A DNA stretch of 64,000 bases from Colwellia sp. (GTDB lineage: Bacteria; Pseudomonadota; Gammaproteobacteria; Enterobacterales; Alteromonadaceae): the NCBI GenBank assembly GCA_013215465.1, contig JABSOW010000009.1, forward strand, positions 1-64,000, read 5' to 3'. The notes under the pieces are model-generated. The model saw nothing but the letters and a program-made list of their open reading frames with translations. It was not told the origin of the DNA and made no database searches. The translations under genes and the position numbers were made by a program. How positions within the stretch are numbered: position 1 is the stretch's first letter; every line of letters begins with the position of its first letter. Below, piece after piece: positions 46,801-57,994 of this stretch.

Positions 46801-47427
46801 CTATTCTGCAGCGGCTGCTTCAGTCGCTTCTTCGCTGTCATCATCACTGCTGCTGCCTTTTGGAGCATTAGCGGTAACAACGGCTTGGTCATGGCTTTCG
46901 CCTTTAGCTAATTCGTCAGAAGTTACGCCAGTAGGCAATTTAACGTCTGATAAATGTAACGTTTGACCAACTTCTAAGTCTACTAAATCAACTTCGATAA
47001 ACTCAGGTAAGTCTTTTGGTAAACAAGTAATAGCAATTTCAGTTACGTGGTGAGCAAGAGTTGCGCCAGTTTTTGAAATATTCTCTTCGTTGATGAAGTG
47101 AACAGGAACATTAGTATGTAATGCGTGGTTTGCATCAATACGGATGAAATCTAAATGCATTACGATGTCTTTAAACGGATGACGTTGCATGTCTTTGATC
47201 AAACATTCTACTGGCTTGCCAGCAATGTTTAACGTTAATACGTGCGAGTAGAAAGCTTCTTCTTGTTGAGCACGGAAAACGTTTTTGTGCTCTAAAGTTA
47301 AAGATACTGGCTCTTGGCCTTCACCGTAAAGGATAGCAGGAACTTTATTCGCGTGACGTAGGCGGCGGCTCGCACCTTTCCCTAAATCTGTACGTAGTTC
47401 TGCTTCCAAAGTAAATAAATCAGTCAT
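46801..47427 (-). CDS. rplY: 50S ribosomal protein L25 (general stress protein Ctc type)
   Basis: A 208-residue bL25: the N-terminal 5S-rRNA-binding domain ([25 protein letters not shown]) followed by the C-terminal CTC/TL5 beta domain and an acidic, Ser-rich tail ([14 protein letters not shown]). Longer than the 94-residue E. coli form, as usual outside Enterobacteria. Upstream of pth; co-transcribed. Confidence 0.96.
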   Translation of the reverse strand: MTDLFTLEAELRTDLGKGASRRLRHANKVPAILYGEGQEPVSLTLEHKNVFRAQQEEAFYSHVLTLNIAGKPVECLIKDMQRHPFKDIVMHLDFIRIDANHALHTNVPVHFINEENISKTGATLAHHVTEIAITCLPKDLPEFIEVDLVDLEVGQTLHLSDVKLPTGVTSDELAKGESHDQAVVTANAPKGSSSDDDSEEATEAAAAE

Positions 47428-47699
47428 GATAAATACTCTTATATTATATAAGTAAAATTAAGTCTTGTTTTTTGCGACCAAAAACAAGGATATACCTTTT
47501 TTTATCTATTTAGGTACTAATAAACAAGTCCCCATTAGATAAAAAAGGCGCGGAATAATAACACTACAGATAGGCTAAAGCTATTGATTATTGCCTATCT
47601 GTGATAAAAATAGTCAATAAAAAAAGCCGATATTTATTAGATAATATCGGCTTTAAATAATTTCATGCTAGTTATATCCAGCTCACTTCAGGATAAAAG
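47428..47699. terminator. rplY leader and prs terminator region
   Basis: This 272-bp gap holds the prs terminator: stem AAAGCCGATATT/AATATCGGCTTT at 47623-47654, followed on the minus strand by a T-rich run (47617-47622). It also holds the rplY promoter; no gene is present. Confidence 0.8.
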
Positions 47700-48647
47700 T
47701 TAACTTTCAAACATGGCTGAAATTGATTCTTCGTTACATACTCGACGAATAGCTTCACTTAGCATGCCACTTAAGGTTAGTTGACGTACCATTTTTAGCT
47801 TTTTGATTTCTGCTGATAATGGAATTGAATCCGTCACTACCACTTCGTCAAGCACTGAGTTTCTCAGATTTTCAGCAGCGTTACCCGATAATACTGGGTG
47901 AGTGGCGTAAGCAATAACACGTTTTGCACCATGTTTTTTTAATGCTTCTGCCGCTTTTACTAATGTACCGCCAGTATCTATCATATCATCCACAATAATA
48001 CAGTCACGGCCTTCGACATCACCAATAATATGCATGACTTGGGCAACGTTGGCTTTAGGACGACGTTTATCGATAATGGCTAAATCGGCATCATCTAATA
48101 ATTTTGCTACCGCGCGAGCACGAACAACGCCACCAATATCAGGAGATACTACCACCGGATTATCTAATTCACGGTTTCTCATATCTTCCAATAAAATAGG
48201 GGTACCAAAAGCATTATCAACAGGCACGTCAAAGAAACCTTGAATTTGCTCTGCGTGTAAATCAACCGTTAATACCCGGTCAACACCAACACTTGATAAG
48301 AAATCAGCAACTACCTTTGCTGTGATAGGTACACGCGCACTACGTACACGTCTGTCTTGGCGTGCATAACCAAAGTAAGGAATAACCGCAGTAATTCTTC
48401 CTGCTGATGCACGACGAAAGGCGTCGATCATCACAATTAATTCCATTAGGTTGTTATTGGTTGGTGCACAGGTTGATTGAATGATGAAAACATCGCTACC
48501 GCGAACATTTTCAAGTATTTCAAAACTTATTTCACCATCACTAAAACTGCCAATTTTGGCATTGCCTAGAGTAATATATAAGCGATTTGCAATTTGTTTG
48601 GCTAGTTCAGGGGTGGCATTACCCGCAAAAATCTTCATGTCAGGCAC
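47700..48647 (-). CDS. prs: Ribose-phosphate pyrophosphokinase (PRPP synthetase)
   Basis: A 315-residue class I PRPP synthetase feeding purine, pyrimidine, His and Trp synthesis. Visible: [24 protein letters not shown], the flexible-loop [18 protein letters not shown], the [20 protein letters not shown] binding signature and the PRPP site [17 protein letters not shown]. Normal length. It lies downstream of ispE and lolB on the same strand, the conserved lolB-ispE-prs operon. Confidence 0.98.
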   Translation of the reverse strand: MPDMKIFAGNATPELAKQIANRLYITLGNAKIGSFSDGEISFEILENVRGSDVFIIQSTCAPTNNNLMELIVMIDAFRRASAGRITAVIPYFGYARQDRRVRSARVPITAKVVADFLSSVGVDRVLTVDLHAEQIQGFFDVPVDNAFGTPILLEDMRNRELDNPVVVSPDIGGVVRARAVAKLLDDADLAIIDKRRPKANVAQVMHIIGDVEGRDCIIVDDMIDTGGTLVKAAEALKKHGAKRVIAYATHPVLSGNAAENLRNSVLDEVVVTDSIPLSAEIKKLKMVRQLTLSGMLSEAIRRVCNEESISAMFES

Positions 48648-48780
48648 AGTCAGTTCCTCAGAAACTTTGACATTAAAATGTACTCAATGTTTATCGTTGT
48701 GCTAATAAATATTGAGCTGTATATAGCTCAAATTAACGGAAGTTGTATCGGTTAATTTCAGCAAATGTAGTGTAACTTTC

Positions 48781-49713
48781 TTATTTAGCTAAGTCTTCAA
48801 TAACAGGTAAAAGCGATGATTTATTTAATCCTTTAGCGATAAATGAATTTATCCCTTTAGGAAGTTTAACTTGTAGATCATACGCCTCTTGTTTATTGGA
48901 AAAACGTGAAAATATACACGCCCCAGTACCTGTCATTCTAGACGGCGCGTATTCTATCAACCAAGCGAGTAAATTGGCAACCTTATCGTAATGTTTTATT
49001 ACCATGGTTTGGCAATCATTATGATATTTACCATTATTTAATCGGCAATCTGTTAATAAATCGACATTGCGATAGTCGTTATTAACGTCATTAGGGGGAA
49101 GTTTTGCTGTAGCCCTTGGTAGGTCAGGAGAAGTAAAGACACTGGCTGTTGAAATGCTACATTGTGGTTTACTTACTAAATACCAACACTCTTCTGGCTG
49201 CACCGGGATTAATTTTTCGCCAACTCCTTGGGCAAAAGCGGCAAAACCATGGATAAATACGGGCACGTCAGCACCTAAAGTTAAGCCTAATTCGGCAAGT
49301 TGCTTAGTTGAAAGGCCACATTGCCAAAGGCTATTAAGGGCAACTAATATGGTTGCGGCATTGGAAGAGCCACCACCTAAACCGCCTCCCATAGGGAGTA
49401 TTTTCTTGATACTTATTTTTGCGCCTAAAAGTGATGTTTTGCTGTCTGTCTTTGGAAATGCTTTTTCTTGTAATAATCTAGCTGCTTTAATAATTAAGTT
49501 ATCTTCATTATTCACCCCATCAATAGGTGTGAGTAGTATTATGCTTGAACTTGTCGTTACTGTTATTTCAATGGTGTCACTATAATCAAGAAATTGAAAT
49601 AAAGTTTCTAGTTCATGATAGCCATCATTACGTTGGCCAACAACATGAAGAAATAAGTTTAGCTTAGCCGGCGCGGGAAAGGTAAATGGTTTATTTAGGT
49701 ATGTTTTCATCAT
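48781..49713 (-). CDS. ispE: 4-diphosphocytidyl-2-C-methyl-D-erythritol kinase
   Basis: A 310-residue GHMP kinase of the MEP isoprenoid pathway. Visible: PAPAKLNLFLHVVGQRNDGYHELETLFQFLDY, the ATP loop PMGGGLGGGSSNAATIL and GTGACIF near the C-terminus. I chose the ATG at 49713; ATG at 49710 and a TTG at 49725 are also in frame and no ribosome site decides. Second gene of lolB-ispE-prs, with only about 18 bp between the lolB stop and this start. Confidence 0.94.
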   Translation of the reverse strand: MMKTYLNKPFTFPAPAKLNLFLHVVGQRNDGYHELETLFQFLDYSDTIEITVTTSSSIILLTPIDGVNNEDNLIIKAARLLQEKAFPKTDSKTSLLGAKISIKKILPMGGGLGGGSSNAATILVALNSLWQCGLSTKQLAELGLTLGADVPVFIHGFAAFAQGVGEKLIPVQPEECWYLVSKPQCSISTASVFTSPDLPRATAKLPPNDVNNDYRNVDLLTDCRLNNGKYHNDCQTMVIKHYDKVANLLAWLIEYAPSRMTGTGACIFSRFSNKQEAYDLQVKLPKGINSFIAKGLNKSSLLPVIEDLAK

Positions 49714-49731
49714 TGTATTTTTCAAAATAAA

Positions 49732-50379
49732 TTAATCTGTTAAAGACCACTTTTTAATGGCAATTTTAATTAATAAACCCTCTTTTTTTATAGTGAATTG
49801 AGTTGCCATTGGGACGCCGTCAAATACTTGGTATTTACCGTAGTCTACTTGCCATTTAACCTTATCGAAAAAACTTGTTAGGCTTACTGGTAACTGAGTT
49901 ATAGGTGACAGCTTTACTTGATCTGTCGATTGATAAGCTAGCCCTTTAAGCCAAAAAGTTAATGCCTTTGTTGGTAAAGTCAGCCCAGTAAGAGAGTATA
50001 TTAACTGGGCTAAATTATTAGCCCGGTATTCTTTACCAGCCACTTTAATTAGGTGCTGATTATGTTCTGAGGTTAAATGAAGAACATTAATACCTAAATA
50101 ACTTGTTAAATTCAGCTCTTGCGTGTGCTCGGTTTCATTTACCCGCCAGGCAATGGTTGCACTTTCACGTTTGCTTTTATGATCTTTGTATTGCTCTATA
50201 AACGCTATTTTTCCACGTAGGTGCCATTGTTTTATTTGCGTCAATAATGTCGCCCTCTGTAGCGCACTTTGTTGAATCATTAACGTGGCTGAATCTTTGC
50301 TCGGTTTTGTTGCGCAGCCTGATAAAATAGTACTAGATAGAGTCAATAAGATGAATAAATAATATGAATGCTTAGCCAT
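49732..50379 (-). CDS. lolB: Outer-membrane lipoprotein receptor LolB
   Basis: A 215-residue lipoprotein with signal peptide and lipobox LSGC (Cys at 22) that receives lipoproteins from LolA and inserts them in the outer membrane. The LolB fold segments WHLRGKIAF and SYLGINVLHLTSE are visible. It diverges from hemA, as in most gammaproteobacteria. Confidence 0.94.
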   Translation of the reverse strand: MAKHSYYLFILLTLSSTILSGCATKPSKDSATLMIQQSALQRATLLTQIKQWHLRGKIAFIEQYKDHKSKRESATIAWRVNETEHTQELNLTSYLGINVLHLTSEHNQHLIKVAGKEYRANNLAQLIYSLTGLTLPTKALTFWLKGLAYQSTDQVKLSPITQLPVSLTSFFDKVKWQVDYGKYQVFDGVPMATQFTIKKEGLLIKIAIKKWSLTD

Positions 50380-50523
50380 TTAAAGGGTACTGACAGGTGA
50401 TAGTGAAGATATTTGAACATAGCCAAGGGTTCAATTCAATACACTTGTTTTCTTTCAGGTCTTTAAATTAGCGGTAGTATTTTGTAAAATAACCAATGAA
50501 AGCTCAACAAATGTAGTCTTTTT

Positions 50524-50539
50524 AGTGATTTTTATCACA
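50524..50539 (+). promoter_or_regulatory. CRP-like operator upstream of hemA
   Basis: AGTGA-TTTTTA-TCACA matches 9 of 10 positions of the CRP consensus half-sites. A TATAAT box lies at 50587-50592, putting the site at about -67 if transcription starts near 50599, a usual class I distance. It could also serve lolB in the other direction. Confidence 0.5.
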
Positions 50540-50654
50540 GATCATGGTTTAACGTGTAATCCTGAGCAATAATAGGGTTATTAACGTATAATCTAAATGT
50601 TGACTTTAAATTTGAAGCTGACTTTTATTTGTTTTTATCAATAGGTTTATTACA

Positions 50655-51923
50655 TTGTCCATCGTTGCTGTAGGAATTAACCACAAAACTGCCCCTGTTG
50701 CGGTAAGAGAAAAGATATCCTTTAACCCGGATAGACTGACGAGTGCCTTGCAAGAAATGTTGTCAGCGGTGCAGTGTCGTGAAGTCGCTATATTATCTAC
50801 TTGTAATCGAACTGAACTCTACCTTATTCAAGATGGTGATATGAAATTAACCCAAGAACGTTTAGTTCAATGGTTAGAAAGTTATCACAATGTACCCGCT
50901 TCTATCATTTTACCTAGTTTATACTGGCATCAAGATCAACAAGCCGTTAATCATATAATGCGGGTGGCCTGTGGTTTAGATTCTTTAGTATTAGGTGAAC
51001 CGCAAATATTAGGGCAAATGAAACAAGCGTATAGCCAAGCTAAAGCTGCAGGTTCTATGGCATTAGTAATGGATCGGTTATTTCAACGTACTTTTGGTGT
51101 CGCCAAACAAGTTCGCACGGAAACAGAAATTGGCGCCAGTGCAGTATCGGTTGCCTTTGCCAGCGTTAATTTAGCGAAGCATATTTTTGCTAGCCTTGAA
51201 AAAGTAAAAGTTCTACTTGTAGGTGCAGGTGATACCATAGAGCTTGTTGCTAAACATTTATATGAAAATAAAGTGGGTAAAATTACCGTTGCTAATCGTA
51301 CTATTGAGCGCGCCGAAAAAATGGCTAAACAAATTGGCGCTGATGTTATCACCTTAGCGCAAATTCCAGAGCACATGAGCAAAGCTGATATTGTTATTAG
51401 CTCAACCGGTTCAACTTTGCCTATTATTGGTAAAGGCATGGTCGAACAAGCGCTTAGTAAACGTCGCCACCAACCTATTTTTATGGTTGATTTAGCCGTA
51501 CCTCGTGATATTGAAGAGCAAGTCGGTGATTTAGATGATGTGTTTTTATATACCGTGGATGACTTGCAAAGTATTATCGCGCAAAATTTAGATAATCGTC
51601 GTAAAGCAGCGGTTGAAGCTGAAAGTATTGTCAGCAATCAGTCAGACAATTTTATGTCATGGCTGCGTGGTTTAAATACCCAAGATACTGTCGTTAATTA
51701 TAGAAAACAATGTTTAAATGAACGAGATCAACTACTTGAAAAAGCTTTATTGCAATTAAAAAACGGTAAAAACTCAGAAGCAGTTATTGGTGAATTGGCA
51801 ACTAAATTAACCAATAAGTTTATGCATGCGCCAACGAGTGCCTTGCAATCAGCCGCTCAAGGCGGTGAGCTAGATAAGTTAATTTATCTTCGTGATATTT
51901 TTAATATTGATAGTTCTAACTAA
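50655..51923 (+). CDS. hemA: Glutamyl-tRNA reductase
   Basis: A 422-residue enzyme for the first step of C5 haem synthesis. The nucleophilic Cys is in STCNRTELY (about 50), with the family segments GINHKTAPVAVREK, LGEPQILGQMKQAYSQA and the Rossmann region LLVGAGDTIELVAKHL. Starts with TTG at 50655 (AGG nine bases upstream); no ATG lies nearby. First gene of hemA-prfA-prmC, 140 bp before prfA. Confidence 0.97.
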   Translation: MSIVAVGINHKTAPVAVREKISFNPDRLTSALQEMLSAVQCREVAILSTCNRTELYLIQDGDMKLTQERLVQWLESYHNVPASIILPSLYWHQDQQAVNHIMRVACGLDSLVLGEPQILGQMKQAYSQAKAAGSMALVMDRLFQRTFGVAKQVRTETEIGASAVSVAFASVNLAKHIFASLEKVKVLLVGAGDTIELVAKHLYENKVGKITVANRTIERAEKMAKQIGADVITLAQIPEHMSKADIVISSTGSTLPIIGKGMVEQALSKRRHQPIFMVDLAVPRDIEEQVGDLDDVFLYTVDDLQSIIAQNLDNRRKAAVEAESIVSNQSDNFMSWLRGLNTQDTVVNYRKQCLNERDQLLEKALLQLKNGKNSEAVIGELATKLTNKFMHAPTSALQSAAQGGELDKLIYLRDIFNIDSSN

Positions 51924-52063
51924 AACCCCTTTTAAAATTTTCCTGTGGTACTTTCTTTTTACATAGTCGAAGCTTTGACTATGTAAAAATTGCTATTGTG
52001 CTAGAATAGCGCCAGTTTAGTTTTCCCTATTTCAAAATTCCTTTATAAGAAAAGATTATTTTA

Positions 52064-53152
52064 ATGAAATCGTCCGTTTATCAAAAACTTGAAGCGCTAG
52101 TTGAACGCTTTGAGGAAGTTCAAGCCCTATTATCTGATCCTGAAATCATTAGTGACCAAGACAAGTTCCGTACCTTATCTCAAGAATTTAAACGCTTAGA
52201 TGAGGTTACTGCCGTTTTTAAGGCTTATCAAGGTGCTGAAGATGATTTTGCTACCGCAGAATCAATGCTAAAAGACGAAGATCCTGAAATGCGTGAAATG
52301 GCGCAAGAAGAATATAAAGATACTAAAAAAGCCGTTGCTAAATTTGCCGAGGAACTGCAAATTTTATTACTACCTCGTGATCCAAATGATGATAATAATT
52401 GTTTTGTGGAAATACGTGCGGGTGCTGGCGGTGATGAAGCTGCTATCTTTGCGGGTGATTTATTTAGAATGTATAGCCGTTATGCAGAAAAGCAAGGTTG
52501 GAAAGTTGAAGTAATGAATTCCAATGAAAGCGAGCAGGGTGGCTATAAAGAAATGATCATGAAGGTTAACGGCGAGGGCGTGTTTGGCTATATGAAATTT
52601 GAGTCAGGTGGTCACCGGGTACAACGAGTACCACAAACTGAATCACAAGGCCGAGTACACACTTCTGCTTGTACCGTGGTAGTTATGCCTGAAACCCCAG
52701 AAGCCGATGCGATTGAAATTAATAAAGCGGATTTGAAAATTGATACCTTCCGCGCTTCAGGCGCAGGTGGTCAGCATGTAAACAAAACTGATTCTGCTAT
52801 TCGCATTACCCATATTCCTAGTGGTGTGGTGGTTGAGTGTCAAGAACAACGCTCACAGCATAAAAACCGCGCCCAAGCTATGTCAGTTTTACAAGCGCGA
52901 TTACAACAAGCCGAGGATGAAAAACGCCGTGACGCAGAAGAATCATCGCGTCGTAACTTAGTTGCTAGTGGTGATCGCTCTGAACGTATTCGTACTTATA
53001 ACTTTCCACAAGGGCGGATGAGTGATCATCGTATCAATCTTACCTTGTATCGCTTAAATGAGATTATGGAAGGTAACCTGCAATTGATCATGGAGCCGAT
53101 TATGCAAGAAAACCAAGCAGATTTACTAGCAGAACTTGCTGAACAACATTAA
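52064..53152 (+). CDS. prfA: Peptide chain release factor 1
   Basis: A 362-residue RF1. The GGQ catalytic motif is in [17 protein letters not shown]; the stop-codon-reading tripeptide region [15 protein letters not shown] has the P-x-T type of RF1. Length is normal. The last gene, prmC, is 16-25 bp downstream and methylates the GGQ glutamine. Confidence 0.98.
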   Translation: MKSSVYQKLEALVERFEEVQALLSDPEIISDQDKFRTLSQEFKRLDEVTAVFKAYQGAEDDFATAESMLKDEDPEMREMAQEEYKDTKKAVAKFAEELQILLLPRDPNDDNNCFVEIRAGAGGDEAAIFAGDLFRMYSRYAEKQGWKVEVMNSNESEQGGYKEMIMKVNGEGVFGYMKFESGGHRVQRVPQTESQGRVHTSACTVVVMPETPEADAIEINKADLKIDTFRASGAGGQHVNKTDSAIRITHIPSGVVVECQEQRSQHKNRAQAMSVLQARLQQAEDEKRRDAEESSRRNLVASGDRSERIRTYNFPQGRMSDHRINLTLYRLNEIMEGNLQLIMEPIMQENQADLLAELAEQH

Positions 53153-53177
53153 TTGAGTTGTATAAACGTTGAATAAA

Positions 53178-54086
53178 ATGCCTATGCGCTTTTGTTTAGT
53201 TGGTGATAATTCTATCGCCAACTTGACTCTTCAAGGGCAAAAAATATTAGCTACAAGCTCCGATAGTGCCAGGCTTGATGTAGAAATTTTGTTAAGTTTA
53301 GTGCTAGAAAAAGCACGTAGTTACTTACTTACTTGGCCAGAAAAAAAACTGAGTGATGAACAGTTACTTACTTTTATACCCTTGCTATATCGTCGTGCTC
53401 AAGGTGAGCCGATTGCTTATATAACCGGCGTAAAAGAGTTTTGGTCACTATCTTTTGCTGTGTCTCAAAGCACGTTAATTCCTCGCCCTGATACCGAAAC
53501 CCTAGTAGAGCTAGTACTTGAACTTTATAGTGATAATCAATTCATAAGCTGTTTAGATTTAGGTACCGGCACTGGTGCAATAGCACTAGCATTAGCAAGC
53601 GAACAAGCAACGTGGAAAATTGAGGCGATTGATTTTAACATTGAAGCAGTAAGCCTTGCTCAACGTAATGCCAATAACCTTAATTTAGCGCAAGTACAAA
53701 TATATCAAAGTGACTGGTTTTCAGAGGTATCGAAAAATAAAAAATTTGATATTATCGTTTCAAACCCACCTTATATTGATGGCGACGATATAAACTTAAG
53801 CCAAGGTGATGTGCGTTTTGAGCCAAAATCTGCTTTAGTTGCCACTGAACAAGGCTTAGCCGATATAAAGCATATTGCTCGCGAAGCACGATGTTTTTTA
53901 AATACGGGTGGTAAATTATTCTTTGAACATGGGTTTGAACAAGGGCATGCAGTGAGAACAATATTGACAGATTTAGGCTACGAAAATGCGGAAACCAAGG
54001 AAGACCTAAATGGCCATGAACGTATCTCTTGGGGTCTACACCCAAGCGTTAACTTACATAATAAATTGATAATTACAAAAAAATAG
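53178..54086 (+). CDS. prmC: Release-factor glutamine methyltransferase
   Basis: A protein of about 302 residues. The N-terminal helical part (LDVEILLSLVLEKARSYLL) is followed by the SAM domain with DLGTGTGAIALALA and the catalytic NPPY (IIVSNPPYI). It methylates the GGQ glutamine of release factors. The start is not certain: ATG at 53178, ATG at 53184 or TTG at 53169; I chose 53178. Followed by sirB2 after 9 bp. Confidence 0.95.
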   Translation: MPMRFCLVGDNSIANLTLQGQKILATSSDSARLDVEILLSLVLEKARSYLLTWPEKKLSDEQLLTFIPLLYRRAQGEPIAYITGVKEFWSLSFAVSQSTLIPRPDTETLVELVLELYSDNQFISCLDLGTGTGAIALALASEQATWKIEAIDFNIEAVSLAQRNANNLNLAQVQIYQSDWFSEVSKNKKFDIIVSNPPYIDGDDINLSQGDVRFEPKSALVATEQGLADIKHIAREARCFLNTGGKLFFEHGFEQGHAVRTILTDLGYENAETKEDLNGHERISWGLHPSVNLHNKLIITKK

Positions 54087-54095
54087 GAAACCTTT

Positions 54096-54464
54096 ATGTT
54101 TACACATATTCACATGACTTTAGCCGTGCTTAGCATTAGTTTATTTACGCTACGCTTTATTTGGACATTAGCCAACTCAGCGAAATTACAAGCTAAGTGG
54201 GTCAAAATCACCCCGCACATTATTGACACTTTACTGTTAACCATTGGTGTAGTCATGGCAGTACAATATTCAATTAACCCTATTGAACAATTATGGTTAG
54301 GTGAAAAGTTATTAGCAGTATTTGCTTATATATTTACTGGTTATTTCACCTTAAAACTTGCGCGCAATAAGCCAATGCAAATTATTGGCTATTTAGGCGC
54401 TATGGGTTGGGTTATGCTTATTGTACGTTTAGCAATGACCCGTGAGCCGCTTTTCTTCGTCTAA
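54096..54464 (+). CDS. sirB2: SirB2-family membrane protein
   Basis: A 122-residue protein with four transmembrane helices, with the family opening HIHMTLAVLSISLFTLRFIW and HIIDTLLLTIGVVMA. Its function is not known; it sits in the conserved hemA-prfA-prmC-sirB2-sirB1-kdsA order. AGGAAA precedes the ATG. Confidence 0.9.
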   Translation: MFTHIHMTLAVLSISLFTLRFIWTLANSAKLQAKWVKITPHIIDTLLLTIGVVMAVQYSINPIEQLWLGEKLLAVFAYIFTGYFTLKLARNKPMQIIGYLGAMGWVMLIVRLAMTREPLFFV

Positions 54465-54491
54465 TTATTTAAGAAAATTACCTAAATTGTT

Positions 54492-55328
54492 ATGAATACA
54501 CTGTTAGTAGCTGAATTAAAATCAGATGAAAAAGATTTATTACAAACCTTAGTACTACTTGAAGAGCATATTTTTCAAGAAATAGTATGCCAACCAATAA
54601 AGCAAGATGTTGCTCAACCTGATCAGTCACTTGATTCTTTAGAAACTATTATCGAACAATGTCAGGCGGTAATTGCGGAAATTGAGTCACCATTAGAGCA
54701 AGCAGAAATATTACTGAATGAACTGTATTACCAACACTTGTTTATTGATAAGCATAAAAGTGTTTGGCCAATAGACTCATTTAAAGTGGCAACAAGTTTA
54801 AATCAACGGTTAATGTCTCCTATGGTTAAGGCGGTACTTGTATGTGAAATTATCAGTGCTTGTGGTTTTGTCACGGAGTTGGTTTTTGTACCAACCAAAG
54901 TGATGGTAAGGCTTTGTTGTGATGAGCAACATGCGATTATTTTTGATGCGGTAACTGGCGAATCGCTTGATTGGCATGAGCTTGATTTACGTTTAGATGA
55001 TCTTGACGGTGATCCTAGTCAGCATGAAATTACCACTATGAACCGTCAAGCTATTTTAGTTGAACACCTGAGTGTATTAAAAAATGCATTAATTCGTGAA
55101 CTATCATTTGATAAGGCATTGTTGTGTGTTGATTTGTTGCTGTCTTTAAATCCTGACGATCCTTTACAGCGTCGTGACCGTGGTTTTTTGCTGCACCAAT
55201 TAGATTGCTTTAAAGTAGCGGTTGATGATTATCGTTATTTTGTTGAACAATGCCCGAAAGACCCAGCAGCACAGCTATTAAAAATTCAGCTTGATAACAT
55301 CACATTAACTGAGCCTACTTTTCATTAA
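54492..55328 (+). CDS. sirB1: SirB1-family protein (transglutaminase-like plus TPR-like)
   Basis: A 278-residue soluble protein. The middle (about 85-180) belongs to the SirB1/transglutaminase-like fold with the family block MSPMVKAVLVCEII; the C-terminal part (about 190-270) has TPR-like helices (LSFDKALLCVDLLLSLNPDDPLQRRDRGFLLHQLDCFKVAV). The Cys-His pair of active transglutaminases is not clear, so it may be a non-catalytic relative. Sits between sirB2 and a DUF819 gene. Confidence 0.85.
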   Translation: MNTLLVAELKSDEKDLLQTLVLLEEHIFQEIVCQPIKQDVAQPDQSLDSLETIIEQCQAVIAEIESPLEQAEILLNELYYQHLFIDKHKSVWPIDSFKVATSLNQRLMSPMVKAVLVCEIISACGFVTELVFVPTKVMVRLCCDEQHAIIFDAVTGESLDWHELDLRLDDLDGDPSQHEITTMNRQAILVEHLSVLKNALIRELSFDKALLCVDLLLSLNPDDPLQRRDRGFLLHQLDCFKVAVDDYRYFVEQCPKDPAAQLLKIQLDNITLTEPTFH

Positions 55329-55366
55329 AATTATTCTATATAAATCATAATCATCTAGGAGTTTAG

Positions 55367-56626
55367 ATGTCTTCAGCACCATTGACAATGCCATTAATTA
55401 CTAATGACGTCACAGTCTTAGGGTTATTGTCATTAATTTTAGGTTTTGTCTTTTACACCTCGAATAGTCAACATCCTATTTGGCAAAAATTTTATAAATA
55501 CGTACCTGCTTTATTAATGTGCTATCTGCTGCCTTCGCTATTAAATACTTTTGGTATTGTCAGTGCAGAAGTTAGTCAAATTGATGAAGTTGCGAAATAT
55601 TACCTGTTACCTGCCTGCCTGGTTCTCCTAACATTAAGTATTGATATTAAGGCCATTGGTGCATTAGGTAATAAAGCCTTAATTATGTTCTTTACTGGTA
55701 CCGTTGGTGTTGTTATTGGTGGCCCTATTGCTTTATTAGTGGTCTCAGTAATTTGGCCTGAATTATTAGGGGTAACTGGGCCTGATGCAGTATGGCGCGG
55801 TATGGCCGCATTAGCGGGGAGCTGGATTGGCGGCGGCGCTAATATGCTGGCGATGAAAGAAATTTATGGTGCTGACGGTAAAATATTCACCATTATGGTC
55901 ACCGTAGACATAGTAGTTGCCAATCTTTGGATGGCTTGTTTACTCTACTTTGCTGCTAACCATAAACGTATAGATGCTAAAAGTGGCGCTGATACCTCAG
56001 GAATAAATAAATTAATTGCTAGAGTTGACGCTTTTGAGCGTGAACACGCACGGCGCCCTGAGTTAAAAGACTTTATTTACATTCTCGCTATTGCCTTTGG
56101 CGCAGCAGGCTTTGCTCATTTAGCAGCTGATTTTTTAGTACCATATTTTCAAACTAATTTCCCCGAATTAAAGAAGTTTAGTTTACACAGTAAATTGTTT
56201 TGGATTATTGTGTTAGTGACTACCGTTGGTCTGCTACTCTCTTTTACTAAAGTTAGGCAGCTAGAAGCGGTTGGCGCTTCTAAAGTAGGAAGTAGCTTTC
56301 TTTATATACTGGTCGCGACTATTGGTTTACATATGGATATTACGCAAATAGTCGAAGCGCCTAAATATGTGGTTATTGGTTTAATATGGATGGCAGTACA
56401 TATAGCATTACTGTTTATTGTCGGCCGAGTTATCAAAGCGCCTATTTTTTATTTAGCGGTAGGCAGTAAAGCTAATATTGGTGGCGCCGCATCGGCGCCA
56501 GTTATTGCCTCAGCATTTCATCCGTCGTTAGCGCCTGTAGGGGTACTGTTAGCTGTTTTAGGATATGCATTAGGTACTTACATGGCATGGATTTGTGGCC
56601 AGTTGTTGCGAATTATAGGTAGTTAA
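55367..56626 (+). CDS. DUF819 integral membrane protein
   Basis: A 419-residue inner-membrane protein with about 11 helices, of the DUF819 (YjcL-like) family. Conserved stretches ALAGSWIGGGANMLAMKEI and VGSKANIGGAASAPVIASAFHP suggest a transporter with two symmetrical half-sites, but the substrate is unknown. AGGAG precedes the ATG. Its presence between sirB1 and kdsA is a lineage-specific insertion in an otherwise common order. Confidence 0.85.
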   Translation: MSSAPLTMPLITNDVTVLGLLSLILGFVFYTSNSQHPIWQKFYKYVPALLMCYLLPSLLNTFGIVSAEVSQIDEVAKYYLLPACLVLLTLSIDIKAIGALGNKALIMFFTGTVGVVIGGPIALLVVSVIWPELLGVTGPDAVWRGMAALAGSWIGGGANMLAMKEIYGADGKIFTIMVTVDIVVANLWMACLLYFAANHKRIDAKSGADTSGINKLIARVDAFEREHARRPELKDFIYILAIAFGAAGFAHLAADFLVPYFQTNFPELKKFSLHSKLFWIIVLVTTVGLLLSFTKVRQLEAVGASKVGSSFLYILVATIGLHMDITQIVEAPKYVVIGLIWMAVHIALLFIVGRVIKAPIFYLAVGSKANIGGAASAPVIASAFHPSLAPVGVLLAVLGYALGTYMAWICGQLLRIIGS

Positions 56627-56687
56627 TTTTGTAAATCTGCTTCTTTACTTTTGTATATTACAATATTTTTTAGGGCTCTTAATTTAG

Positions 56688-57539
<852 letters not shown>

Positions 57540-57585
57540 ATAAAGTGATTGGATCTTAGTCATTATATTTTAAAAATGAGTAAAC

Positions 57586-57621
57586 AAAAGGGGCGTAATA
57601 CATAAGTATTACGCCCCTTTT
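57586..57621. terminator. Terminator of kdsA operon
   Basis: A perfect 16-bp stem AAAAGGGGCGTAATAC/GTATTACGCCCCTTTT with a 4-base loop, then ATTTATTTT. It can act on both strands and also ends the leftward small gene at 57674. Confidence 0.95.
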
Positions 57622-57673
57622 ATTTATTTTAGAGTATTAATTAAAATGTGCGAGCATTTTTAATAGTTTGCCA

Positions 57674-57994
57674 TTACTCTGAAACTAAATCTATTTTAGT
57701 TAGTGTAAAAAGTGAATTTTTATTAGCCGAGCTTTGTTGATTAGCCATGGTACTTTTCACAACGTCATCATTAAAATTTTGACTGATAGTTAAACGAGTG
57801 AATGACAATGCTAAGCTTTCTTTAGCTTCTTGATATAGGCGGATTTGCTTAATAGGCTCTGCTTTTACTAATTCTGCAGCCTGAACTATTGAATTATTGC
57901 CAGTGATGGCAAATAAAGCAGTAACTAAAGTTGTGATGACAATAGCAAGTTTTCTTTTGGTGTTTTTATCTGTTTGTGCGTTAGTATTTTTCAT
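57674..57994 (-). CDS. Small secreted or anchored protein, unknown
   Basis: A 106-residue protein with a basic N-terminus (KNTKRKLA) and one hydrophobic helix (about 17-40) ending VQAAE, so exported or anchored. AGGA lies eight bases before the ATG, which supports it. The rest is helical with no known motif; I do not recognise the family. It is leftward, divergent in context from the gcvA-like gene and ends towards the kdsA terminator. Confidence 0.6.
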   Translation of the reverse strand: MKNTNAQTDKNTKRKLAIVITTLVTALFAITGNNSIVQAAELVKAEPIKQIRLYQEAKESLALSFTRLTISQNFNDDVVKSTMANQQSSANKNSLFTLTKIDLVSE

